Source: a virus
DNA length: 60,012 bases
Virus record (IMG/VR): IMGVR_UViG_3300021956_000015
Location: 1-60,012 of that record
Direction: 5' to 3' (one strand)
Shown: one piece after another, positions 14,432 to 22,233 of the stretch
Numbering within the stretch: position 1 is the first letter of the stretch
Layout of the letters: each line of letters starts with the position of its first letter
Made by a program: the position numbers and the translations under genes
The notes under the pieces: generated by a model
Database searches by the model: none
The model's input: the letters and a program-made list of their open reading frames with translations, nothing else
What the model was told of the DNA's origin: nothing

Positions 14432-15063
14432 GCGTCACGCACCAACCCACCACCCCTGAGGAACCCATGAGACTCCCCGCCGCCATCGCACAACTCGTCA
14501 AGTGGACAGAGCCCGGCTCCACCCGCTACCCCCTGTCCGGAGTTCGCATCGGCCGCTCGTCCGGCAAGTGCTTCGCCGAGGCCACCGACGGCAGGCGTCT
14601 GGCCCTGCTGGAGTGGGAAGACAAGGGCGGCGCCGTGGACTGCATCGCCGACGGGAGGCCGCTCGCCAAGGCCATCCGGGCAGCTGGCCGCAACAAGCCG
14701 TCCAGCATTGACATGCTTGGCGTGGACAGCGCGGTGGTCAACGGCGAGAACGTGCCCCTGATCCCAGGACAGTGGCCGCAGAGCGAGGACCTGTTCGCCG
14801 AGGAACGCATCGGCCAGCAGACGGCCTCGTTCTCCGCCCAGCAACTGCGTGATCTGGCCAAGCGTACGCCGGTCAAGATCGGCGAGGCGACGGTCCTGCT
14901 GAACGTGAAGTATCTGGAGGACCTGGCCGACGCCATGGACGCGGCCGACGCTCCGGTCGCCACGTTCAAGGCGAGCGATGCCCAGAGCCAGGTGCTGGCG
15001 GAGTGCGTGTCGCAGCGTGGCACCAACCTGACAGCGGTCATCATGCCGATGGCGGCTGACTGA
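14428..15063 (+). CDS. Sliding-clamp-like protein
   Basis: 211 residues from the GTG at 14428 (GTGA overlap), or 198 from the ATG at 14467, which has GAGG 7 bases before it and which I prefer. FAEATDGRRLALLEW near the N-terminus and TAVIMPM at the C-terminus recall the DNA-polymerase III beta clamp and its phage relatives. The length is about half of the bacterial clamp. It may encircle DNA to support the host replisome or have lost that function. A clamp-like gene without any visible polymerase is unusual. Confidence 0.5.
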   Translation: MSVTHQPTTPEEPMRLPAAIAQLVKWTEPGSTRYPLSGVRIGRSSGKCFAEATDGRRLALLEWEDKGGAVDCIADGRPLAKAIRAAGRNKPSSIDMLGVDSAVVNGENVPLIPGQWPQSEDLFAEERIGQQTASFSAQQLRDLAKRTPVKIGEATVLLNVKYLEDLADAMDAADAPVATFKASDAQSQVLAECVSQRGTNLTAVIMPMAAD

Positions 15064-15087
15064 CCGCGTGGTAGACTGAGTGTGGGC

Positions 15088-15103
15088 AGCGGCTTCGGCC
15101 GCT
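15088..15103 (+). promoter_or_regulatory. UUCG tetraloop hairpin after the clamp-like gene
   Basis: AGCGGC pairs with GCCGCT around a TTCG loop, giving a very stable RNA hairpin 25 bases after the clamp-like gene stop and 9 bases before the terminator. It probably blocks 3' exonucleases or marks an RNA end. A matching element exists at 19290-19305. Confidence 0.65.
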
Positions 15104-15112
15104 CCTAGTGGG

Positions 15113-15157
15113 CCCCTGCCGGGGAAAAACGACATAAGTACCCGGCAGGGGTTTTTT
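15113..15157 (+). terminator. Intrinsic terminator
   Basis: CCCCTGCCGGG (15113-15123) pairs with CCCGGCAGGGG (15141-15151), an 11-bp perfect stem, and six T follow (15152-15157). It ends the first plus-strand transcription unit (12482-15063). The loop is A-rich, 17 bases. Confidence 0.9.
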
Positions 15158-15190
15158 CGTATCCTGTTCGATACCTATACGGAGGTACAC

Positions 15191-15415
15191 ATGGGCGACG
15201 AGATGGACAAAGACACCACCATGCCTTCGTCAGCATGGTGGCTGGTCAAGAAGGCCCTCAAGGAACTTCGCGGCCATGGCTACGCCGCCGTGATCTTCAG
15301 TCCTGAGGAACTGGATGGCTGCCCTGCAAGTGACCTGGAAGGGAGCCTTGTGGAATACGCGTGGGAAGCAATCGATTCGCTTAAGAAGTGCGCCAAGCAG
15401 GAGCCCAGCAAGTGA
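15191..15415 (+). CDS. Conserved small phage protein (GYAAVIFSPEEL type)
   Basis: 74 residues from the ATG at 15191, with GGAGG 5 bases before it; longer frames upstream overlap the terminator and are rejected. A helix (WWLVKKALKELRG) leads to HGYAAVIFSPEELDGC and a C-terminal helix. I recall this as a common small phage family of unknown function. It starts a new unit after the terminator. Confidence 0.65.
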   Translation: MGDEMDKDTTMPSSAWWLVKKALKELRGHGYAAVIFSPEELDGCPASDLEGSLVEYAWEAIDSLKKCAKQEPSK

Positions 15416-15681
15416 AGACCATCACCATCGGCGACGCCCGTGATCAACTCGCGGAGTTCGTCGGCAACTGCAACGACGACATGGTTGCCCTGCTGCATGC
15501 CGTGGCATTCGCGAAGACCCCGGTGGAGTACATCGACCTGTACGGTGACACCCATGAATCATGGGGGCCGTACATGTTTGCGGCCGGAGAGGACATGCAC
15601 CTGTCCAGACGGATGACGATTGAGGCGAACTGGTTTGCCGAAAAGCAGGAGGCTTACAGTGAAGACCATCGTTCACGTTAA
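15412..15681 (+). CDS. Small phage protein, GTG start
   Basis: 89 residues from a GTG at 15412, overlapping the previous stop (GTGA), with GGAG about 8 bases upstream. A helical N-terminus (DARDQLAEFVG) and a mixed C-terminus with several Trp/Tyr. Not recognised. Confidence 0.6.
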   Translation: MKTITIGDARDQLAEFVGNCNDDMVALLHAVAFAKTPVEYIDLYGDTHESWGPYMFAAGEDMHLSRRMTIEANWFAEKQEAYSEDHRSR

Positions 15682-15880
15682 CCAACACGTGATCAAGCAC
15701 AACCAACGCACCGGGGAACGTGAGCCGGTGCTGACCGTGAAGACCTACAAGGACAACCGCTACGCACACTCCGTGCGGATAGACGGCCCTTGTGTGGTGC
15801 GATACGAGCCGGACTGCCCGCTGAACTGCGGAGCCCGTGTGTGGATCGAAACCGAAAGCCCCGTGGAGGTGGATCGATGA
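15659..15880 (+). CDS. Conserved small phage protein (HVNQHVIK family)
   Basis: 73 residues from the GTG at 15659, with AGGAGG 6 bases before it. VNQHVIKHNQRTGER, PVLTVKTYKDN and CGARVWIET mark a small family that recurs in phages, of unknown function. It overlaps the previous gene by 23 bases in another frame. Predicted as a compact beta-rich domain. Confidence 0.7.
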   Translation: MKTIVHVNQHVIKHNQRTGEREPVLTVKTYKDNRYAHSVRIDGPCVVRYEPDCPLNCGARVWIETESPVEVDR

Positions 15881-16116
15881 GCGGATATTACTACATCAAC
15901 GTAGACATCGTCATGCGTGACTGCCGTTCGGCTACCGACGCCGTGACGCAACTGATTCGCCTGATGCCCTGCAAGCCTGACGAGACGACGGCGTTTATGG
16001 AGTCATGGTCTGTGGAGTCCGTGTCCACTAGCGAGGCCACGCAATATGACCGCATGAGTACTTCCAGGGAGTTCGACATGGAGTCGATGCTTCACATCGC
16101 GGAGGAGAACGCCTGA
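15877..16116 (+). CDS. Small acidic protein
   Basis: 79 residues, ATGA overlap. Short strands at the N-terminus (YYYINVDIVM), Ser/Thr/Glu-rich later. Not recognised. Operon position suggests an early accessory role. Confidence 0.55.
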   Translation: MSGYYYINVDIVMRDCRSATDAVTQLIRLMPCKPDETTAFMESWSVESVSTSEATQYDRMSTSREFDMESMLHIAEENA

Positions 16117-16439
16117 TGAGTCACACATCCGGACCTTGGTACACCAGCGGCAAGGCTGGGGATGCGTTCGACATCTCCACCGCCACGCCTGACGAGAACG
16201 GCGAGTGCGAGCATGTCATCGCCACGGTGTGGGCCAACCGCCCCTCTCTCCGTGACGCCGCCGACGACGCTCGCCTGATCGCTATGGCCCCGGACCTGAT
16301 GCACGTTGCCTTGCTGCTGGACTACGCGACACACCACCAAGACGGCGACTGCCTCGCCGCCGCCGTGCAGAAGGCACAGGAACTGATCACTGCCTCCGGG
16401 CAGAAGACCGCCGAGGAAGAGGAGGAGGAAGACGAGTGA
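16116..16439 (+). CDS. Phage protein of the GPWY / ARLIAMAP type
   Basis: 107 residues. HTSGPWYTSG at the start and DDARLIAMAPDLM later are the two halves of a widespread small phage protein family (the usual form has HTPGPW and ARLIAAAP). The last ten residues are almost all Glu and Asp. Two further genes at 18674 and 18874 share the AAP-x-LLAA motif and may be relatives. Confidence 0.7.
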   Translation: MSHTSGPWYTSGKAGDAFDISTATPDENGECEHVIATVWANRPSLRDAADDARLIAMAPDLMHVALLLDYATHHQDGDCLAAAVQKAQELITASGQKTAEEEEEEDE

Positions 16440-16777
16440 ACAGGACCTACGTTGACAACCTGAACCCACACTCACCAGTCCGCACGTGGGAGATCAGCCC
16501 GTGCCTACGGGAGATCGATCCGCGTGGCGAGCAAGACCAGGTCGAAGCGTTCGATTCCTACGAGGAGGCGGCGCTGGAGGAGGGCGAGAACCATGACGTC
16601 TATGCCGGCCCCGTTTTCTGGGGCGTGTACATGAACATGCGGCATTCGGTCATCGCTCTCGGCGGCGTGAATCCGACGATCCACGTGCAGGACTTCCCGT
16701 CGTTTGACGATGCCCTGTCGTTCGTCACCTGCATCAATGGCGTTCCGCAGATCACCTACAGGGAGGAGGACGAGTGA
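16436..16777 (+). CDS. Hypothetical protein, 113 residues
   Basis: Begins at a GTG overlapping the previous stop (GTGA). Residues are mixed, with acidic clusters and an aromatic-rich middle. No recognised motif. Coupled to the next gene by another GTGA-type overlap. Confidence 0.55.
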   Translation: MNRTYVDNLNPHSPVRTWEISPCLREIDPRGEQDQVEAFDSYEEAALEEGENHDVYAGPVFWGVYMNMRHSVIALGGVNPTIHVQDFPSFDDALSFVTCINGVPQITYREEDE

Positions 16778-16965
16778 CCACCGACGAGGCATACGATCTG
16801 GCAGAACAGGTGGACGCGTTGCGTGAGCGTCTCTGCGAGGCGTTCCCGTGCGAGTCCTGCGACGGGCAAGGCGGCAGCGCCGGCCATGACGTTCCGTACC
16901 CTGAGCCGTGCGCCGACTGCTGGGGGCGTGGATGGAGCATCCCGGACGACGAGGACGACGAGTGA
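16774..16965 (+). CDS. Small zinc-ribbon protein (two CxxC)
   Basis: 63 residues. FPCESCDGQGG and PCADCWGRGW form two Cys-x2-Cys-x-Gly-x-Gly knuckles like those of DnaJ, so it should bind one zinc. An N-terminal helix and an acidic tail (DDEDDE) flank it. It may be an RNA- or protein-binding adaptor. A second zinc-ribbon gene of this type is at 23001. Confidence 0.65.
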   Translation: MTTDEAYDLAEQVDALRERLCEAFPCESCDGQGGSAGHDVPYPEPCADCWGRGWSIPDDEDDE

Positions 16966-17246
16966 CCAACGAGCAGTTCATCTTCGCCAACTTCAAGGGC
17001 CATGACTGGACTGATCTCGGCGTCGATGGCATAGCCCCGTACCGCGTCTGGCGGATTGCGGGCAGCCGTAAGCGGCGTGCCATGGGATGGAGCGACTGGA
17101 AGTTCTCTGGCCCCACGCCGGAGAGGATTCCGCAGGTGATCTTCATGGTCACCAAGGGAACCATGGACCCCATCCAGAAGTTCCTGAAACTGCGTGATGC
17201 GAAGGAGTTTGCGTACCTATTGGCTACCGGACAGGAGGACACATGA
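16962..17246 (+). CDS. Hypothetical protein, 94 residues
   Basis: Starts at a GTG overlapping the previous stop. A KGHDWTDLGVDGIAPYR segment and an Arg-rich stretch with Trp lead into a helical C-terminus. Not recognised. Confidence 0.55.
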   Translation: MTNEQFIFANFKGHDWTDLGVDGIAPYRVWRIAGSRKRRAMGWSDWKFSGPTPERIPQVIFMVTKGTMDPIQKFLKLRDAKEFAYLLATGQEDT

Positions 17247-17599
17247 GCTTGGACTGGGACACCACAGCGTGCGACGAGCCGACGCCGAAGACAGACGAGG
17301 AACGTGACCTGCGAACAGCCCTGATCTGGGGCAGCATGGCCATTGGACTCGGCTCCATCACTAAGGACAACGTCAATGAGTGGGTATGGCGCCTTTGGCA
17401 CCAGCGTTCCACCATCGACGACATCCACCTTGGCGATGATGCCACGCCTGAGATGGTCAAGGAATGGGTGGAGCGGTGGATCGGCCTGTCAACCAACGCA
17501 CCCACCATGCCCCGCCCTCGGTGGCTGAACCGCGTCAAGGACATCATGGCAGAGAGGACCGACCGTGCGCTGCGGTGCATCGAAACCGAAAGCGTGTGA
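17243..17599 (+). CDS. Hypothetical acidic protein, 118 residues
   Basis: ATGA overlap with the previous gene. Acidic at the start (DEERDLRTALIWGSMAIG), then a WVWRLWHQRS helix and a C-terminal basic region. Not recognised. The next gene begins inside its last 35 bases. Confidence 0.55.
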   Translation: MSLDWDTTACDEPTPKTDEERDLRTALIWGSMAIGLGSITKDNVNEWVWRLWHQRSTIDDIHLGDDATPEMVKEWVERWIGLSTNAPTMPRPRWLNRVKDIMAERTDRALRCIETESV

Positions 17600-17765
17600 G
17601 TGGGGCCGGCATGAGTGGACGGACCGGCCGTCCACTCGCCGGCCGGGGTGGGTGACAACGTCCTGCCGTACGTGCGGCAAGGTGTTGGGCACCCGCCCAA
17701 GCGACCTGAACGAACCAAAGTCCGGGCAGCGTGGCCCGGGCGGAACCTGGAGGGGCAATGGCTGA
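17565..17765 (+). CDS. Small Cys/Trp protein, zinc-binding type
   Basis: 66 residues from a GTG at 17565 (AGAGAGG lies upstream). CEWGRHEWTDRP followed by CRTCGKVLG resembles a short metal-binding family of phages. It starts inside the previous gene and ends inside the next. Confidence 0.5.
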   Translation: MRCGASKPKACEWGRHEWTDRPSTRRPGWVTTSCRTCGKVLGTRPSDLNEPKSGQRGPGGTWRGNG

Positions 17766-18009
17766 AGACACACACCGGCAGACGCGTACGTACACCGTGA
17801 CGCTCTCTGGCCGTGAACGCGAGGATCAGGCGAAGCCGTACGACTACGTTGTCAACGCCGCGTGCTTGGCGGACGCAGTGAGAGCAGCCGTGCGATGGCA
17901 CCTTGCTGGCGACGATGAGTCGGAGGAAAAGATATGGGTGGAGTCCTGCCGCCCTGGCGTGATTCGGAACGGACACTTCAACGATCTCCGGGAGGGCACA
18001 GACCAGTGA
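17758..18009 (+). CDS. Small acidic protein, 83 residues
   Basis: From the ATG at 17758 with GGAGGGG just upstream. Alternating strands (RTYTVTLSG) and an Ala-rich helix (CLADAVRAAVRWH) precede an acidic tail. Not recognised. Overlaps its neighbours by a few bases. Confidence 0.55.
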   Translation: MAEDTHRQTRTYTVTLSGREREDQAKPYDYVVNAACLADAVRAAVRWHLAGDDESEEKIWVESCRPGVIRNGHFNDLREGTDQ

Positions 18010-18674
18010 CCAAGACGATCAGCATCCTTGAACGCATCAACGGCGACGCCGTTGCGTTCAGCAAGGCGCGAGCCAAGTACGACAAGGCGTTTCGCCATCT
18101 CATCATCACCACCCCCAGCCTGTCTGCTTCACACTTCTGGCCCATGCTGGACGCGTTTCGGCTGACCGTCCTGCAGGCCATGCAGTGGCGACAGGAGAAG
18201 GTTGCGGAGGCTGCGGCAGACGAGTTCATGCGGAACGCCAAGGTTACTCCGGTGGACGGTGGACTTCCGGCCGCCGTGCATTTCGCCATCTCCTACCGAG
18301 ACTTTGCCCGCAAGGCGTACTCCGGTGGCGACCAGTGCAACTTCAGTTTTGAACGGGGCGACGACGGCTACGGCGATCTCATGGACGCCGTAGTCCTGCT
18401 GGGGCGTGAGTTCAACGAGCGTCTGTACGAGGGTGACTTCGGCAACCTCGCTGAGTTCAACAAGACTGTTATGGACGTCTGTTGCAACAGCGTGACGGAG
18501 CGCAACTTCCCGTTTCGGTACGCCGACGACCCTACGGGCAGCCGCACGTCGCTCGGCAGCAGGCTTCGCAAGATGGTCCTGCAAGGTGAGAACTACTTCA
18601 GCATGTCGCTGGAGGAGGCAGCCCAGCGTTGGGTTGCCATTGCCGCGTTCGATTCGTCCGAGGAGAACGACTGA
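18006..18674 (+). CDS. Hypothetical protein, 222 residues
   Basis: Begins at a GTG overlapping the previous stop. Helical throughout, with a hydrophobic N-terminal third, a Tyr/Gly/Asp-rich loop near 120, and Leu/Glu-rich helices at the end. No catalytic motif is evident. It is among the largest genes of the plus-strand operon. Confidence 0.6.
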   Translation: MTKTISILERINGDAVAFSKARAKYDKAFRHLIITTPSLSASHFWPMLDAFRLTVLQAMQWRQEKVAEAAADEFMRNAKVTPVDGGLPAAVHFAISYRDFARKAYSGGDQCNFSFERGDDGYGDLMDAVVLLGREFNERLYEGDFGNLAEFNKTVMDVCCNSVTERNFPFRYADDPTGSRTSLGSRLRKMVLQGENYFSMSLEEAAQRWVAIAAFDSSEEND

Positions 18675-18874
18675 TGCCGTATCCTGACAGCGAATACCCC
18701 AGCATTCTGAGGGGGCGTGACAAGCGAGAGAGTCAGCGGTTGCTTGAGGCTGCGCCGGCGCTTCTTGCGGCCCTTAAGGCCCTGCGACCTGATGCTTGTT
18801 CGCATATCCATTGCGGTCATCCGTCTTGCCAGCAGGCTGACGCCGCCATCGCCAAGGCAGAAGGGAGGAACTGA
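18674..18874 (+). CDS. Small protein with AAPALLAALK motif
   Basis: 66 residues, TGATG overlap. A LLEAAPALLAALKALR helix and a Cys/His-rich CSHIHCGHPSC stretch that could hold a zinc, ending KAEGRN. It shares the AAP-x-LLAA motif and the AEGR end with the gene that follows. Confidence 0.55.
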   Translation: MPYPDSEYPSILRGRDKRESQRLLEAAPALLAALKALRPDACSHIHCGHPSCQQADAAIAKAEGRN

Positions 18875-19188
18875 TGGCAGCGATCCAAGGCAAGTGGTAT
18901 GCGGCATCCAACGGGCATGACGCCTACCCTGCTGACCCAAGCACGGTGAGGTTTGTCTATGCCACACAGCCAGATGGCGAGCGGTACATCGTCGCCAAAG
19001 TGTGGTCGGATGGGGATGACTATGGGTCCACGGCCAGGCTGGTCGCCGCTGCACCGCAGTTGCTGGCTGCGTGCAAGCAGATGATGGGCCTGATTCAGGA
19101 CATCGACCGGGCACTGGGCCGAAACCCGGGCCTGATCTTCGATGCGATGGCTGCGATCCGGCAGGCAGAAGGGAGGTCCGATGCATGA
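18874..19188 (+). CDS. Small protein with AAPQLLAACK motif
   Basis: 104 residues. KWYAASNGHDAYP at the start and ARLVAAAPQLLAACKQ in the middle match the GPW / ARLIAAAP family pattern seen at 16116. The end (AAIRQAEGR) matches its neighbour. Probably a duplicated and diverged member. Confidence 0.6.
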   Translation: MAAIQGKWYAASNGHDAYPADPSTVRFVYATQPDGERYIVAKVWSDGDDYGSTARLVAAAPQLLAACKQMMGLIQDIDRALGRNPGLIFDAMAAIRQAEGRSDA

Positions 19189-19261
19189 CGCTGAGCTGGT
19201 AGTGCTGATCGTCCGGCTGATTCTGGTGCTGGCAGGCAAGTTGATGCTGGTCATCAACTGA
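19181..19261 (+). CDS. Micro-membrane protein, 26 residues
   Basis: MHDAELVV followed by a single hydrophobic helix and a short tail ending in MLVIN. GGGAGG lies 4 bases before the ATG, and the start is inside the end of the previous gene. Size and composition fit a one-pass membrane micro-protein. Others of 24-29 residues occur at 21410, 28492 and 29555. Confidence 0.55.
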   Translation: MHDAELVVLIVRLILVLAGKLMLVIN

Positions 19262-19289
19262 GGTTTTGCCCGTGCCTGAGTGACGTTTC

Positions 19290-19305
19290 GGCGACTTCGG
19301 TCGCC
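19290..19305 (+). promoter_or_regulatory. UUCG tetraloop hairpin after the micro-membrane gene
   Basis: GGCGAC pairs with GTCGCC around TTCG, 6 bp, and is followed 50 bases later by the terminator at 19356. The same arrangement (UUCG hairpin, then terminator, then a new gene) occurs at 15088-15157. Confidence 0.65.
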
Positions 19306-19355
19306 TGAGTTTATTCATCGCCGTAGCCTCGCCGGTACGGCACTGACTTGGTTTT

Positions 19356-19391
19356 CCCAGTCGGCAGCGTGCTGACTGGGTTTTCTTTTTT
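19356..19391 (+). terminator. Intrinsic terminator
   Basis: CCCAGTCGGC (19356-19365) pairs with GCTGACTGGG (19371-19380), 10 bp with one G-T pair, followed by TTTTCTTTTTT. It ends the 15191-19261 transcription unit. The 143-base gap 19262-19404 contains only this, the UUCG hairpin and the Shine-Dalgarno site of the next gene. Confidence 0.85.
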
Positions 19392-19404
19392 CTAGGAGGT
19401 TCCC

Positions 19405-20133
19405 ATGACTGGCCTGATCGTTCACGCTGGCGGCACGGTGGTTGGCCGCAACGACATCGACGCCGTTCCCGTCCCTGGCGGCACGCACACTTGGACCCCC
19501 GTTGCCCACGGCGACGTCGTCCGCATGGTCGAACGCTCGCTCACCAGCAGCGGCATGGAGATCACCGACGCGTCCTTCGCCCTCGCCGCTGGCGGGGCCC
19601 GGATGTTCGGCGTGATCACGCTCGGCGGCGGCACCGACTACGCCACCGTCGTCGGCGTCCGGAACTCCCATGACAAGAGCTTCCCGGTGTCGTTCTGCCT
19701 GGGCTCCCGGGTGTTCGTCTGTGACAACCTGGCCTTCTCCGCCGAGGTGGTGGTGAAGACCAAGCACAGCAGACTGGTGCTGGACCGCCTGCCTCGCCTC
19801 GTCAACGAGGGGGTTGCCAAGCTGATCGATCAGCGTGGCAATCAGCACAAGCGGATCGAAGCCTACAAGACCATTGAGGTCAAGGGGCTGCCGCACCTGC
19901 ATGACCTGACGCTGCGGGCGTACCGTGCCGGTGCGATCCCGGCCCGGGCCATCGCCGATGTGCTCAACGAGTACGACAGCCCGCGGCACCCGGAGTTCCA
20001 GGAGCCCACCCTGTGGTCCTTCTTCAACTCCGTGACCGAGGTTCTCAAGGAGTACGGCGATCTGCCCCGCCGTACGCAGCGTCTGCACGGCGTGGCCGAC
20101 GCGGAGTGTGGCAGCGTTCTTCTGGCGGTCTGA
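19405..20133 (+). CDS. DUF932-like protein
   Basis: 242 residues with AGGAGG 5 bases before the ATG. VVGVRNSHDKSFP, then FCLGSRVFVCDNLAFS and EVVVKTKHSR match the core of DUF932, a family found on phages and plasmids, of unknown biochemical function. The N-terminus (1-60) is strand-rich. It begins a unit after the terminator. It might act in DNA recombination or replication; I do not assert it. Confidence 0.7.
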   Translation: MTGLIVHAGGTVVGRNDIDAVPVPGGTHTWTPVAHGDVVRMVERSLTSSGMEITDASFALAAGGARMFGVITLGGGTDYATVVGVRNSHDKSFPVSFCLGSRVFVCDNLAFSAEVVVKTKHSRLVLDRLPRLVNEGVAKLIDQRGNQHKRIEAYKTIEVKGLPHLHDLTLRAYRAGAIPARAIADVLNEYDSPRHPEFQEPTLWSFFNSVTEVLKEYGDLPRRTQRLHGVADAECGSVLLAV

Positions 20134-20164
20134 GTTCTCCCCCCCCCACAGCAAGGAGGTTGAT

Positions 20165-20500
20165 ATGGCGAAGCGGTATGACAAGTCGGCGTTCATCTCT
20201 GCGTACCACCAGGCATACCTGGCGGGCAAGACGGCCACTCAGCTGGCGGCGGAACTCGGCATCCCCGTGACCACTGTGCACATGCGTGCGTTCACGGTCC
20301 GGGATGACGGGATTCCGCTGCCCAGCCTGAGGCGGTCCCGCACGCTGGCGGCCAAGCCCGTGCAGGTGCGGGAGCCGACGCTGGGCGACGAGCTGGAGTT
20401 CGATACGGCGTTCCTGCACAAGCCCGTCAAGGTCACGGTGCATGCGCCGGCTACGTTCACCATCACCATCACCACGGAGGGCGTCGATGCTGCCGTCTAA
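20165..20500 (+). CDS. Small HTH-containing protein
   Basis: 111 residues from the ATG at 20165, with AAGGAGG 6 bases before it. ISAYHQAYLAGKTATQLAAELGI plus a second helix (VTTVHMRAFTV) reads as a helix-turn-helix. The C-terminus is a short beta segment. A candidate transcription regulator of the block. Confidence 0.5.
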   Translation: MAKRYDKSAFISAYHQAYLAGKTATQLAAELGIPVTTVHMRAFTVRDDGIPLPSLRRSRTLAAKPVQVREPTLGDELEFDTAFLHKPVKVTVHAPATFTITITTEGVDAAV

Positions 20501-20687
20501 GGTCACGCTGGAACTGTCTCCGCAGATGTTTGCCTACCTGCAGAGGGTAGTGGAGAGGGACATTGAGGATGCCAAGTCCATCCTCATCGCAGAGGATTGC
20601 GAGCACACGGAGGAGGAACTGTCCCACGCTCGCCGGATGCAGCAGTTGCTGCACACGGTGGAGCAGGTGCAGGTCTACTCGCACTGA
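20487..20687 (+). CDS. Small helical protein
   Basis: 66 residues from the ATG at 20487 with GGAGG before it. Helical, acidic, with a Leu-rich end. Overlaps the previous gene by 14 bases. Not recognised. Confidence 0.55.
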   Translation: MLPSKVTLELSPQMFAYLQRVVERDIEDAKSILIAEDCEHTEEELSHARRMQQLLHTVEQVQVYSH

Positions 20688-20722
20688 TGATTGCTCGGTA
20701 AACTTCACAGAACGGAGGGCCT

Positions 20723-21061
20723 ATGGATTTCTCAGCGATCTCACCTGATGACTGCATGCACAAGGTGTCAATGGAAGTAGCCGACGAGCTGCGCGACACC
20801 CTGCGAGAGTTGTATGTCGGCATGTATCAGCGGAGCGAAACCCTGGATGGCACCATGCCCAACGTGGTGCTGGCAGGATTCACGCTCTTGTGGCTGGAGT
20901 CCGTGCACGCCGTGCACGGGACGATGGACTACGAGACGGCCATCAGCCTGCTGAAAAGCATCCGGCCTGATGACCCGTCCGTGGCGAAGGAGATGAAGCG
21001 TGCGGCCAGGGATTTCCTGCGTCGCTCTCGGTGGTTGCCCAAGCAGAGGAGGAGCACATGA
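20723..21061 (+). CDS. Hypothetical protein, 112 residues
   Basis: Helical, with an acidic first third and a strongly basic end (AARDFLRRSRWLPKQRR). GGAGG precedes the ATG. Its stop overlaps the start of the next gene (ATGA). Not recognised. Confidence 0.55.
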   Translation: MDFSAISPDDCMHKVSMEVADELRDTLRELYVGMYQRSETLDGTMPNVVLAGFTLLWLESVHAVHGTMDYETAISLLKSIRPDDPSVAKEMKRAARDFLRRSRWLPKQRRST

Positions 21062-21423
21062 GGAAGCAGTTCTACATTGTCGGACAACTGTCTGACGGCC
21101 ACGTGCCTGGCTATGTCTTCCGGAGGTTCACTGTTCCCGTGCGGGAGGTTGAGGGCATGTGGATTCCTGACGGCGAACCCACCGAAGAGACGCACCTCTA
21201 CGACCAGGCAGAGATTGCGATAGACCTTGACCACTGGCAGGTGAACACCACCAACACGGCCGGAAGTCTGGACGACATTGTCGGACCTAGCGGGTGGAAG
21301 GTCATGGCCAGGGACTGGCTTCCTGACGACTATGTTCCTCCACCTGACGGTGAGATCGAACAGCGTCGCAAGGACGCCATTGCGTACCTCAAGAAGATGG
21401 GGGTGTGGCGTGATCCATCCTGA
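21058..21423 (+). CDS. Hypothetical protein, 121 residues
   Basis: ATGA overlap. A strand-rich first half with FRRFTVPVREVEG and acidic turns. The last third is helical. Not recognised. Confidence 0.55.
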   Translation: MRKQFYIVGQLSDGHVPGYVFRRFTVPVREVEGMWIPDGEPTEETHLYDQAEIAIDLDHWQVNTTNTAGSLDDIVGPSGWKVMARDWLPDDYVPPPDGEIEQRRKDAIAYLKKMGVWRDPS

Positions 21424-21484
21424 GTTCATCTTCGCAGTGATCGTTGGCGTCCTGATCTTCTTCGGCACCACACCGAGGCACTAA
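21410..21484 (+). CDS. Micro-membrane protein, 24 residues, GTG start
   Basis: Starts inside the end of the previous gene and ends in a TAATG overlap with the recombinase gene. VIHPEFIF leads into one hydrophobic helix and a TTPRH tail. No strong Shine-Dalgarno sequence, so coupling is the likely way it is translated. Confidence 0.45.
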   Translation: MIHPEFIFAVIVGVLIFFGTTPRH

Positions 21485-22233
21485 TGGCAAAGGTCTGGGG
21501 ATACGTTCGCGTCAGCACCGACGATCAGGAGAACTCTGTCCACAACCAGATCGAACGCATCAAGGAGCAGGCTGCCAAGGAGGGCATGCCTCTCGCCATG
21601 ATCTATGTGGACGAGGATGTGACCGGGAAGATTCCACTTCGCAACCGGCCGCAGGGCCGGCTGCTGTGGGATGCGTTGGAGCCTGGCGATGTCATCGTCT
21701 TCAACAAGGTGGACCGCGTGTTCCGCAGCGTCCGAGACGCCACGGACACCGTGCACACCTGGCTGGACAAGGGCATCAGCCCCGTGATCTTGGACCTGGG
21801 GATCGACCTGCGGACGCCTGCCGGCCGCCTGTTTTTCCACCAGCTCGCCTCGTTCGCGGAGTTTGAGAGGGAGATGATTGGCCAGCGGGTACGCGAGGTC
21901 CACTCTTATTTAAGGAAGCACGGGCTGCCACGCGGTAACCGTCCCTTCGGCTGGCAGCGTGACCGCCCGGGGAAGGGTGCGCGGTTCGTTCCTCTGGACG
22001 CAGAGCGGCGACTGGCTGAGCGGGTGTGCGAGATGCACTCTTCCGGGATGTCTTACTCCGCGATTGCCTGGGCCCTGATGCGGGAGCGGGTGACGAAGCC
22101 GGGGAAGAAGCCGTCCGACAAGCGGGGCGTTTGGTACTCCGTGTCGGAGATTCACGGGCTGGCGAATGCTCATCGGCAGGGATACCCAATCGTCCCGCGA
22201 CGTCACGTGCGAGCCGGCGGGACGCAAGGCTAG
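21484..22233 (+). CDS. Serine recombinase (resolvase/invertase family)
   Basis: 249 residues. GYVRVSTDDQEN near residues 7-18 holds the catalytic serine (Ser11), and the DRVFRS motif near 80 is the Arg-containing active-site loop. FEREMIGQRVREV begins the linker helix, and GMSYSAIAWAL looks like the DNA-binding helix-turn-helix. The length fits a small recombinase, not the large serine integrases. It would recombine short sites, perhaps to resolve dimers or invert a segment. Its 3' end overlaps the opposite-strand sigma gene. Confidence 0.85.
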   Translation: MAKVWGYVRVSTDDQENSVHNQIERIKEQAAKEGMPLAMIYVDEDVTGKIPLRNRPQGRLLWDALEPGDVIVFNKVDRVFRSVRDATDTVHTWLDKGISPVILDLGIDLRTPAGRLFFHQLASFAEFEREMIGQRVREVHSYLRKHGLPRGNRPFGWQRDRPGKGARFVPLDAERRLAERVCEMHSSGMSYSAIAWALMRERVTKPGKKPSDKRGVWYSVSEIHGLANAHRQGYPIVPRRHVRAGGTQG

